64,000 nt of DNA from Pseudorasbora parva (taxonomy: Eukaryota > Chordata > Actinopteri > Cypriniformes > Gobionidae), in contig NC_090185.1 of NCBI RefSeq assembly GCF_024679245.1, forward strand, positions 26,662,926 through 26,726,925, given 5' to 3'. Positions 23,717-35,700 of this stretch are shown piece by piece. The translations under genes were made by a program, and so were the position numbers. Below the pieces are notes generated by a model. That model had not been told where the DNA came from and did not search any database. It saw only the letters and a list, made by a program, of their open reading frames with translations. Position 1 is the first letter of the stretch, and every line of letters begins with the position of its first letter.

Positions 23717-25234
23717 GCTGATAATGTCACTGCTATTTAGTGGTGGAGGTATGACTTCACTTCATAGGTACTTCATGATACTGCAGTTAGCATCACACTG
23801 GTTCCCTCAACAAAAACCAACAGGAGTTTCCCATATAGGCTTTTGGAATAGCCTATCGCAAAAAAACTAGCTCTGTGAGCAACAAAACTTTGAGTCCACT
23901 TTATGATGCTTACACGTTGTCCATCAGGATAATTATCACAAATGAACACAACACAATGAATTTTAAAGCACAAAGCCAGACGCCAGAAGTAAAAAGCTAA
24001 GGGTAGGCTATAAATGAACTACACCACAGTCCCACGAATTCAACGTCACCATAGCTTGATGTGATCAAATCACCATCGAGCTTGTGTGATCGAATGGAAT
24101 TTAAGCGTAGTTAAGGCAGACCACTGATCGCTAAACAATATTAGCTGACGCTCATATGATTTGTTAATCCACAATAGTATTTAAGCTCAATCAAAAGCAT
24201 GCTCCGTCAAAAATAGACTGGCACCTATTTAGCGAAGCGGCGCGGAGAGCCGCTTCTGGGAAGCTTCTGAAACGCGCCGCGTCGCGGCCGGTGTAAACAC
24301 AAGCATTGGCTAGAATGGGCGCGATCAGCTCCGGTAGCCGTGTCGCCGCCGTAATGCGCCATTATACATGTTCAGTGTAAATGAGGGGTTAGTCTGTCGC
24401 ACAGACATTTGCACGCAACTCCACCCCTTCACCTCTTAGCATCATTAGAGCAGCGGATTCTGTGAAGAAACTCCTTTTGTGTAATTATTCTTCTGTAGCA
24501 TATGCTAGGAAACATTTCGTTATTACTAAGGCCACAACTTTCAGGTGCCATCTTTCTTTTTCTAGCTCAACTGTCACCAATGGAACGCATTGAATTGTAG
24601 GATATCAAAGGCAGCAAAGGATACATCTTTGCTGCCTTAAAAACTCGATCAGTCTATCAGGAGGCAGGAAGTGAAGGCGAAGCTAATGGATTCGGATGTG
24701 CCTTGATGCCTTCCTGTCTTGAAATGTGTCAAGATAACATTTTCCAGTTTTCGGATGCAGCCATTCGAAAAATGGTAGACAAAAAGCCCCCTAATGAGCT
24801 ACTTTTGGCGAGAATCGGAAGTGCACATTCGATGGACATTTTGCTTTCCAATAAGGCCATGGGACAGGATTTGTGAATGTCAGTGAAGCGACGCAACTGA
24901 CGCTGGTAGGTCACATGATAATGGCAGTTGTAGTACGTCCAGATTACATCCATACTACACACATTCATACTATACGTCTCAGACAGTACGTGATTTCAGG
25001 CGCAGCTATGCTCTTTTGGCGTACTGATTTTCGCATACATAGGGAAGTGTTCAATTTCAGACGCAGCATGAAGCTTTTCATCGCTGGAGGAGAGAACCAA
25101 AGCGCTTGAAATTAGAGAGCATGCTTCCTTGGTTTGTTTCTGTTTGACAGATAAAAGCCTTAAGGGGATTATGGTAAGCGGACGTGTGTATTTCTGCGGT
25201 TAGTCTGGCAGTTGTAGAATAAATTTACTTACGC

Positions 25235-25705
25235 TTAAAGGATTAGTTCACTTCAAAATGATCCCCCATCTCATCCAAAGTGTTTGTGTCTTTTTTTCTT
25301 CAGTCGAAAAAAATCTTTTTGAGGAAAACATTCCAGGATTTTTCTCCACATAATGTATTTCAGTGGCAACTAACGGGATGGAGGTCCAAATCAATGCAGC
25401 TTCAAAGGGCTACAGAGGGTTCTGCACGATCCCAGACAAGGAATGTGGTCTTATCTAGCGAAATGATCGTTTGTATACATTTTAACCTAAACTGGTCATA
25501 TTGCGCTGCTCCCTGATTTGGACCCAACCCGTTGGTTGCCATAGAAGTGCTGTATGTAGAGAAATATCCTGGAATATTTCCTCGAAAAAAATAATTTATT
25601 TTCGACTGAAGAAAGAAAGTCATAAACATCGTGGATGAGGTGTGGCTGGGTCTGGGTGAGTAAATTATCAGTTCATTTTCATGTTGAAGTGAACTAATCC
25701 TTTAA
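25235..25705. mobile_element. TTAA-ended foldback MITE, 471 bp, both ends present
   Basis: Left end TTAAAGGATTAGTTCACTTC; right end is its inverse (GAAGTGAACTAATCCTTTAA). The inverted symmetry continues inward: ATTCCAGGATTTTTCTC on the left against AATATCCTGGAATATTTCCT on the right. It is non-coding. Confidence 0.85.
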
Positions 25706-26354
25706 AACAGAACTGTTTAGTTGTTGTTAAATAGCTAGCTAGTCCATAGTAAGTGGAGCATGCTATTTAAATGTTTAACCCAACTTTTAACTGATGGATG
25801 CTGTGATGGTTGATATAAACGTACTATAGTGAACAGTTGGGTTTCCAGGAGAGCTGTATTATGATTTCTATCCTCTAGAGGGAGACGTTGAAAAGGCGAC
25901 AGGAGGTCTTCGCTTTGAGGGCTTTGTGAGAATCTCACTGGAAAGTTCTGTGGCTCTGAATAACCAGTTGTCTGTAATAGAGACTCGACTCTTTTACATT
26001 AAAAAATGTTTTTAAAAGTGGGATAAAAAGTTCTAAAATTCAGAATCTCTAATATGTAGCTGTTCAATTACATAAAAGTCAGTCAACTGGGGGTCGTCAA
26101 CAATGGCTATTTCCGTCTTGTGTGGGCTGTGGGGAGGAGCTCAGAATGGATGGGAGGGACGGGGGTCACTGCTGAAATGTCTCTAGTAATTGGTCATTCA
26201 TTATGAGTGACAACAAAACTGCCTTGAATTCGAAAGGTAGTCCAGCCGTCACTTTCATTAGCCTATTACTGGTGTAATATCCCACACCAGCCTCATCGGG
26301 ATTGTTTATCCATCAGTCGGAGCGCTTTATTTTGCGCACCATATTACGCAGAAG

Positions 26355-26762
26355 ATGGATACGAACCCCCAAATCTACGGCTTTTTGACTTGTATCCTCC
26401 AGACACTTCTGCTGGCATCTGCCACTCTGGAACCGTTTGACCTGCTTTATGATAACGGAGTGGAGGCTTTTAATAAAGGAGATTATGGCAATGTGGTGAG
26501 GTACATGGAAAGTGCGCTGCACAGTTTCTCTGAAGTCCGTCAGACCAAAATCACATGCAGACTAAAATGCAGAGACCAGCATCGCTTTGACAGCTTTCTG
26601 ACTGATAAGTTTTTCGAAGTGATTCTTCATAGGGCGCACTGTTTAAACGAATGCTTTGAGGGAAAACTTGGAGCTCAGTCCATGCATAAAGTCAGTGACG
26701 ATGTCTCTCAGGATTTCAATAGAAGAATTCCCTATAACTACCTGCAGCTAGCGTACAGAAAG
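26355..26762 (+). CDS. p3h2: p3h2 exon 1
   Basis: 136 codons from ATG to the donor GTGGGTAC. It encodes the signal peptide, the first TPR-like segment and both CXXXC pairs. The ATG is the first in frame and directly precedes the hydrophobic signal sequence. The open frame running past 26762 to 26795 is intron read-through. Confidence 0.93.
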
Positions 26763-29700
26763 GTGGGTACAAGTTTTATAGACGGCTTGTTGTGAGGTGC
26801 CTACATCGGAAACGTTTGAATGAAACATTTCTGAGCATCCGAACGTTCGAAGTGACCATTGTTGTGCATTATGTGTGTTTGAATCATATGTTGAGCATCA
26901 TTCTAACATTAGAACGTTCTGATCAAGCGTTTCCTTCAATGTGTTCCGTTGGAACATTAAAATCGAACATTTTGATCAACGTTATTCTGTTCAGACATTC
27001 AAATCTAATCTTTTTTTTCTGCGCTAGGCTATTGTCTATTCTAGTTGTCTATGTATAGGCTGCTCACAATGTTTAAATACACAGCCTTACGTTTTTTTTC
27101 TATCGGTGAACGTTGTAAATACGTTGGAATCGAAATTTAATTTGTAGTACGACATGTTTGTTACGCAATCATGACAGACACCTACGGGGATGGGACGGGG
27201 GAAAACTCTAGAAAACTGCATGATAAGTCTCTTTAACTTAAATGATTCACATTAATTTCAGTCTTTGCCCATTTAATGTCTACAAGTGGCTCATGATGTA
27301 AATTTAGCGCTTTAACTGATGAAGCCAAACCCACTTAAAGCCATAGTAACCATTTTCTGCAAAATATAAAACAACAGAGATTTTGAAATCTTCTTAAAAC
27401 GAGTTATTTTACAGATATGGACCCTGTACCACAAAACTAGTTTTAAGGGTCCTTTTTTCAGATTTATACATCATCTGTAAGCTGAATAAATAATGCTTTC
27501 CATTGTTTGTTATGATAATATTTGGCCGAGATACAACTATTTGAAGATCCGGGGCCTGTTGCACAAAAGTAGGATAAGGGATTAAGCCAGGATATCTTGG
27601 TGATCCTGGCTCAATTGATCCCTAATCCGGTTGCACTAAAGCTGGATAGGGGGCAGGAGGATATGTTATGGTATAAATTACCATGGAGATTTATTCTGTG
27701 GAACTAGCCTGCTCCAGACCAGGCTAAATTCCAGGATCTATTTAATCTCATCCCTAATGTCAGTCAGCAGTCACCACAAATGGAAACCAATAGTTATTTC
27801 ACTGCTCACTATACATTGTTATCACATATAACTAGACCCACTGTCATTATTTAAACGTTTGTGATCATTAATTTCAATCATTTTGGAAAAATAATGATTT
27901 TTAGATGATGTTGCTATCATTAGATAATTTACAGTTTCCAATAGACTATAAGGCTATATATAAAATGACAGAATATTAGGGCCACAGAGGGAAAAAAAGA
28001 CAAGTCATAATATTGTAACCAGTTGTTTTAAAGGAGGACAGTTGTTAAAATGACAGATGTGGGGCATTTCGTGAAATTGTACTTCAGTATGGTTTCATAA
28101 ACAAAGACATGCTGATGTGCCAGAATATGAAGTATCACATTGTCATAACTATCAAAACTGTAAAAAGATTATGTTGCTTTTCTGCAGAAAGAACCAGCCT
28201 CATAAATTTATGACTTTATCCTTTTTCCTCAGTGGGGCCCTAGTACTCTGTCATATAAACAAATACACATTCCATATGAATATAAAAACACAATGTGTAA
28301 CATTATGTTCCTTTATTAAATAAGGACAAAAAGCAGGTAAACTATCAGCTCCTTTCGAAACTGAAGTCACAGTGACTCTACAAGATGGAAAGCACAGAAT
28401 CAAAGCATATTATACAAAATGATACATACACATTCAAAGGTCTGTATATAACACACCCTGCATGTCTGCACACTAAAATAAATGCAGGACAAATCCATAC
28501 ACATCAACTGAACAGACAAATGAATGGATGCAGTAGCCTCCCTGCAGCCTTGTATTACACACAGTATACCGCACAATCATCATAAGAGGCCAAATTCGTA
28601 AAAAAAAAAAACAACCCAAAAAAACCCTATTTCCTCTGCCACAGCAGGACATTTTTTTACCTAAATTGAAAGCACACATACTAACTAAAATAATTCAACA
28701 CATATTGGTCCCTCAGCAGCCGACCACTGTCGTCATCAGGGAAGATTGCCGGATTGTCCCAGTCCATGGCTGGTGGCACTCTGGGGGCCCTCTCCTTCCT
28801 CAGGCAGGCCACATTGTGGAGGACAGCACAAGCCACAGTAATATCACATGCCCTAACAGGGTTGACCCTTAATTTGTGCAGGGAGTGAAAGCGTGCCTTC
28901 AGGAGGCCAAAGGTCATTTCAACTCTGGCCCTGGTCCTGGCATGGGCATGGTTGTAGGCCTGCTGTGCTTCCTGGGGGTCTGTGAAAGGTGTCAGGAGAA
29001 AAGGCTGGCAGCCATACCCCCTGTCTCCCAGCAACACACCAGAGAATTCACCTGTCAACACAAAATCTCATCATTACTACCTCATAAACACAGTGATATT
29101 CTTGACACAGCCATGATGGTTATAAATAGGGGTTGTGTGGCTTACCTTGTGATAGGCACTGATAGATAGATAGATTTTCCTAGGTTATTTTGCTCTCGAA
29201 AATATTTAAGATTTTTTTTAGATATTTTTTTTTGGACTGAAAACAAGACAAAAATACTAAGTAAGAAAGGACCCAAGGTTGGTTGCTCACTCCTTTGAAA
29301 GGCGCTATATAAATTAAAGTGATTATTATTATAGCTCATCTATGTATTCAAGAAAATTTTATTTATATAGCACTTTTCACAATTGTTTCATTCTGTCAAA
29401 GCTGCTTTACATTAATAAAAGCAGGGGAAACACACAAAAAAAACGGTGGACAACATAATAAGCAGAGTACAACGGCTAAGATTAAACCGTACTGAGCGTA
29501 GTAACGTAAAATAATAATGTAAGGCTTTAATAATAATATATCATAGCTTTATACAGTGTGATGGAGTTACGTTACACAATTTCACTCATATATGCAGTGC
29601 ATTTCAATAAAAAATGTAACCGTTTCATAATTACAGTAGCCTACAACTGCGTTTTTGGAGATGTGAATTAAATATTTGATTTGTAATTGTGATGTTTCAG

Positions 29701-32700
29701 CGGAGCGGTGAGTGTGTAATTGTGCACTACTTACGCATTCAGGCGGTCTGCAATACTTTGCCACGCTTTTTCTCTTTGCTTTATCACTGTGGCGGTGTTG
29801 CCTTTCTTCTTAATTATATATTTTACCTCCTCGTATGCCTCCATGAGGATTTGTGCTTCCGACGGGGAAAAGTACGCGGCTCTAGTTGCCATGGTAAATC
29901 AGTTAATCTGTGATCTGTGGCGGGGTCTATTTGAGTGAGCCGTGAGCGCGCACATATCCAGGATTGGTTTCACCTGGCTTAATGAATCCGTGTCTGCTCA
30001 TCCTGGCTTGGTCTTTGTGCAACCAATTAAGCCTGGACGCACATGTTTTGGCTTTATTGAGCTCAGCTGAGTCATTTATCCCGGATGTCTTAATTCTACT
30101 TTTGTGCAACAGGCCCCTGGGATCTGAGGGTGCAAAACAAATCCAAATAATGTCTTTAGCAAGGCATATTACTAATAATACATTTTAATACTAATAATAC
30201 ATTTTTATATATATTTACAGTAGAAAAAATGACTAATATCTTCGTTGAACATGATGTTTACTTAATATCCAAATGATGTTTAGCATTATTATTATTTTTT
30301 ATATAATTCTTACCCAAACAAAGTATTTTTGGCTATTGCCACAAACACACTCTTGCAACTTCTGACTGGTTTTGTAGTCCAGGGTCACATATTGCTATAA
30401 CTGTGATGTTTAAATAATATTTCCAGATTTCTTCCATGTGGTATAACATAAATGGAGTTAGATATGTGTTTTTTTTCTTTCTGAAAACCTGTCAATAGGG
30501 TTGTAACAATACCCTCGATGCATATCATGATACTGAACTCACAATACGTTGTTATTGCGAAACTCCAAGATGGTAATACAGAAAAATTACATCTAAATTT
30601 GGTATTACATTGGCGGTGGAAATGAATAGGTTTGGACTTGTCAATGACTTGATATATTTAAAATACTGTACCATTTTACTGGTAACATAAGACATTTGGC
30701 ATTATCAGGACCCACAAATATTACTATACATTATAACCAATGTTTAATGTAGTATTGACTCTAAAACTCTGTAATCTTACACAATACTATCCACGATACA
30801 TATTGTTGCATTTTTGTATTGCGATATTATTTGTGACACAATATATTGTTACACCCCTAATCAATACAGTTGTGAGGTAGGTTTTCAAACTTGACCATAC
30901 TGTAAATCCAGATCTCTGATACTTAATTTATTAAATATAAATAGGCAGAATTGGTTCATTCAGAGAAATGAATACACAGAAGCCCCTCATAGTCAAACCT
31001 TCTGCATATTGTCTCCCTTAAAATCCTAAAACGATTGAGATATTTCGAACATTGCTTGGACGGCAGTCCAGACAGATGGGAACAAAGCGTGACATTCTCA
31101 GAGCAGCGGTCTATACTGGCCAAATCAGACATGCCTTTGCCAGGGACAGAACGTGATTAATAAAAAGAAAAGCAGTAGAGCCCAGTAAATGAAGTCGGCA
31201 CAGTTCTACGATGACCAGAGCGAGAGATCAGACACATTCCTGTCAGCACTTCAGGTCAGTGAATGTCATAAAGAGACGTCTATGTGTGTATATATGGGGT
31301 GATGTTTGTGAAACATTCCACCACTCTTTGATATTTCAACCACACAGTCCTCTTTCCCATCATATTCCTGGCATATTGAGGCTTTTCGGCCTGGACGCAG
31401 GGGCCAGAGACGCCAACTGTTACTTCATTGACAAGCTTGTGTGTTTGTTTTCCTGGGTCAATCAGCATTTATCTTGGCAAATATTTTTCTTAAAGCGTGT
31501 TTGCTGTTCTGAAAGGAAAGGCGCCAGCTTGTTTTGGGTTATGAATGAAGGAGTTTTGCGGCAGCAGTAGTGACCCCTGTTGCTCTGTCATTGGTAAGTT
31601 CATTTTGAATCAAAAAGTCAAATCAGAGAAGGGTCAAAGTTCAGCAAGAATGTCTTGTCAGATCTGTCATGTGTAAGGGGTTTCCATTAAATTATAGGAC
31701 AAAGCGAATTGATAATATTGCGTGCCGTGAAATAATCAGGCAAAAGCACATTTCTTCTGAGTTGTGCTCGCAGGCTGTAGTTCGATTCAAGCGCAAATGA
31801 CTCTTATGAGTCAGTTGAATTGTTCAAAATGACTCGCAGACTTAGTATTGGAATCTGCGTGATAAATTCTTCACTGAATCATTAACAGTGGTTAGTGAAT
31901 CGTCTGACCTACTTACCCAACTTATGATGTGATGTCTGTCTCGAAATCTTATTATTAATCTTATTATTTAAATCTTTATCATGGGCTATATCTAACTTTT
32001 ATACTTAAAAATCATTTACACCTGATAAATATCTCCTTTATAATTAAAAATGCATTATATGTAGCTTTTCCCCCCAGTTTTTGTGTCTCCAAAATGATTT
32101 TGATACTCGCAAGTACTATCTGTGACCTCAATATTACGGGTATCGTCTTTCAATCTTTTCAGAAACTCACAAAGCCCAACCCATATCTACTGTGGTACCA
32201 TGTGTTAGGACAGATAACATCAGGGAAAAGCTTGAACTGCATAAATTGCAATATCTACCATTGTCTTTGCATATCAAGCCAGCACAATTCAATATGAAGT
32301 GATTGAGATCATGTTAGTTTATAACAGAACCCACCATATATATTTTCCTAAGTAATGTGACTACCCAAGTGCTTGATTCTAGCTCTGCAAGTGCTTGTGT
32401 GCTGAGCAAACGTTGCACCTGCGTTGCCTGAAATGAGTGTGTGAGTGTGTCAGGTTTCCCCATCCACTCAGTGGGGTTCGGTTCGTGCCCAATCAACACG
32501 CTCAGCCAGACAGCATGGCACTTCCTCTGCCAAACATTTTCTGGATGACCGACTGTAAGCGGATAACAGCACAGCAGGAATGTGTGGGCATGTTGCCTTA
32601 TTTCGTTGTACAATAAATGGCCCTGCCTGGGATTACTAAGAAGAAAACACGACCACTGAATTGCGTGTGCTTCCAAGAGCTGCTTCATCGAGCCAGATGC

Positions 32701-35700
32701 GTATCTCATGGGGGGACAGTATTTTCCAGATCACATAGCCAAAATTTGAGTGTAGATAAACAATGGGTTTATGCAAGTCTTCGACTCCGTTCTTGTTAAA
32801 TCTTGATTTACGTCGCATATTTGACTTTCTGTCCCTTATCGGTGGATCTTCTTTGATTTAGTCGCACATAAAACTGCGTCGGATATAATGCGACTCCATA
32901 AAGATAGAAGTTTATCTGGTTTTAGGAGTCCTGCGGGGTCACAGGATAGACCCAGAGCTGTTGGGCAAAGCCCATGAATGAAAGGACTCTTGGGGGAATT
33001 CTGGCAAAGCCTAAGAAAGAGTGGAAAGTGGGATGCAGCGGCCAAGTCAACATCTGTTTGCTCTGACAAATGGCTGTCTGCAGTCTGGAACAGTATTCCT
33101 CTATCGCTCTTGGCTTCTCTTGTGCTTATATTGAATGAAATTATGGTTTCCTTCTATAGAGTCTATGAAGAACAGTGTTTAACATTACACATATTTAACT
33201 AGTTTGATTTAGACTTTTACAAAACAGGAAAAATTCATCATAGTTACTGAAGTAAATGGTCATCTTGAACCCCAACATGGTCCCACAGGGATTTCATTAA
33301 GTACATTTTAATTGAACTTTTCTGTAAACTTGATCTTTTGCACCCCATCGCCGCCTGCATAGAAAAGTGGCAGGAAATCCATCAAAACAATAGCTCTGCG
33401 TGTGTCGCACATGTGTCAATGAAGAGGAAACCGTTTCTATTTTGGACAGATGACACATGGGTAGTCCCCTCTGAACTTTTTTTGTGTAGTTAAAATGTCT
33501 GGCAGATAGAGCGAATGAAAAGAATAGTTTACCTAAGCATTAAAAGATATTTGGCAGGATGCACACGCTGCTCTTTTCCATAAAACATCTCAACACCAGT
33601 TGCTTGTGAAAAAGAAGTGTGCTTAATTTTAGTGACTGTGCACTTGTAGTGTACTTCAAATCATGCAGATAGTATTGATGAAATAAAGGCCTCTTAAAGG
33701 GACAGTTCACCCAAAAATAAAAAAATTGTCATAATTTACTCACCCTCAAGTTGTTCCAAACTTGTATGAGTTTTTTTCTTCTGCTGTACACATGGGAAGA
33801 TATTTGGAAGAATGTTTGTAACCAAGCAGATCTCGACAGCTATTGACTGCCATAGTACAGCAGAAGAAAGACATTCATACAAGTTTGGAACAACTTAAGG
33901 GTGAGTAAATAATGACATCTACAATTGAATTCACATTTTTAGAAGCAAAGTCCCTTTAAGTGTGCTTATTATGTTTCCTAACACACTTAAATATTTTTAA
34001 AAAGGGCACTTTGTAATTAAAAGTTTTACTTAAAAAACATTTTAAATTATAATGTTTTATCTCTTTTTTTATCATGGTTTAAAGAACACTTATCGTTATG
34101 TGTTGACTAACATGATAAGGCATATGTAAAGTACTTGGTGTCTTATTTAATATATATATATATATTTTTTTTTTCAGTAAATAATTTTTGGTACTCTTTT
34201 TAAAAATTTGCTAAAGTGTACTTTTTTTTCACAAGGCTCCAAAACAAACAGAAAAGGTACCATAAAAGCATGTTATTATAGATAAAAGTCTGTATTACTT
34301 ATGCATTATATGATGTCTTGGTTATGTATGTAACTCTTGTTCCCTGAAAGAGGGAATGGAGATGTTATGTCGACAAACGTCGAACATGACCGACTGAAAG
34401 GGAACAAGTCTTCTGTAGCCGTATGATGTCATTGTTCCATTTTCAAAATATGCCAAAAATATGTAGAAGCGCAAGAAATTTGGCCCGTCCCTCACACAAA
34501 GCTATTTCTTGGCTTTAGAAGACTTGGAATATAGCGCATGTGAACATTTTCTTGTACTTTTTTGTCGTTTTTGAAAGCTTGACAGCCCCTGATCCCTGTC
34601 TGAGGTTTCCATTATATGCAAAGGAGCTGCGCGAACATTCTGCAAAACATCTCTTGTGTTCCACAGATGAAAGAAAATTACTTTTTGCACACAGAAACCC
34701 ACACAAAAAAGACTTATCGCCACTAAAGATGTCACGGCAAGCGAAGTATGCATTATTTAAATTAGACTTTGAATTACTAGCGTTAATTCAGCATAACCTC
34801 AGGGGTCACACACAGCAAGGGGACATGAACAATCAGAACACCTCAGCGTATAATCCACTACTTCTTTTTTAAGTTCCTTCATCTCACTCATCTCATTATC
34901 TACAGCACTTCTTTATTGTCTCGTTCATAAATGGCGAGCAGGTTGGCTTTAATTTCCACGACCCTGCTGATATAGTGGACAGACTCCCACTATATGTTCA
35001 CATCTGTTTGTAATAGGACACAGCGGTAAGTTATTGCTCACATTGGCGTCAACAAGCACCTGAGAGGAATGCTAGTTTGCTGTTTGGGGATGTAGAGCAC
35101 CATTGGAAAGAAGGATGGATGTCAGGAGCACATCTGAATATGGAAAAGCGATCAGCTTTGTTTTTTTGGACACAAACATAATCCCATTCAAGTCATTGCC
35201 CAGTTTTATTGGCCAATGAGATATATTTTTAATATCAATAAAACAAGCAAAGAAAAACTATGTGCTGTGGTTAAAAATGCTTATGCAGTAGTTTACTGGT
35301 TTGGAAGTTTGATTGAAGTTCTTCTGTTGGTTTTAATGTAGATAACCGACAGACCTTCCCCTTTTAACTGACAAAATTTAAGACAATTGTTCGGTGTGAA
35401 CTCTGTTCTTCGAGATATTTAGATGGCCCTATGGGGAGACCATATTTCAGTCTCAACTCTCAGATCTCTACTAAAGGTCAGTTGTATGTTGAGGGGGTAA
35501 TGCACACTACTCCATTGTTAGGCTAATGGTTACATTGGAGAGAATATTGCCGCTCTAATCACTTTGCCCTGTACTTTCACTCTCTCATGTATTTTAATCT
35601 TGTGGGATTTACCTAAAAGCTGAGGGGATCTCAGGTTTGCTACATAAATATACCTCACTAACCTCTCCAATGTTGGAGATATTTCGAAAGTGCTTTCCTG

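Larger units (their letters stand above)
22820..26354. other. Intergenic region and p3h2 promoter
   Basis: Two related TTAA-ended MITEs lie here (23491-23716, 25235-25705). A CpG-rich patch at about 24235-24360 (GCGGCGCGGAGAGCCGC and similar) looks repeat-derived and is not a CpG island promoter. The last 250 bp before 26355 would include the p3h2 5' UTR and core promoter; no TATA box is obvious. Confidence 0.5.
27552..30116 (-). mobile_element. PIF/Harbinger DNA transposon, internally damaged, 2.57 kb
   Basis: The ends are GGGCCTGTTGCACAAAAGTA and its inverse TACTTTTGTGCAACAGGCCC (about 20 bp, perfect). The flanking 3 bp are CCG on the left and CTG on the right, fitting a CWG-type Harbinger target duplication with one change. 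The element keeps two gene remnants on the minus strand: a Myb/SANT-like first exon and the C-terminal part of a HARBI1-type transposase. The middle holds sequence unrelated to transposase. Confidence 0.85.
27416..30390. mobile_element. Palindromic-ended repeat interrupted by a Harbinger element
   Basis: The two halves 27416-27551 and 30117-30390 form one repeat. Its ends are inverse: GGACCCTGTACCACAAAACT on the left and AGTTTTGTAGTCCAGGGTC-like on the right. With the inserted element removed, the junction reads 'gaagat CTG ggatctgagg', continuous with the common cyprinid repeat pattern as I know it. Confidence 0.75.

Noticed and set aside
24235..24360. CpG island promoter upstream of p3h2
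   Set aside because: The CpG-rich patch is about 120 bp, 2 kb from the ATG, and looks like part of a repeat.
26763..27058. Continuation of p3h2 exon 1 into the following frame
   Set aside because: A strong GTGGGTAC donor ends the exon at 26762, and the family sequence continues in the exon at 62624.
32314..32709. 131-codon minus-strand frame in p3h2 intron 1
   Set aside because: No recognisable domain, no splice or poly(A) context; probably chance.
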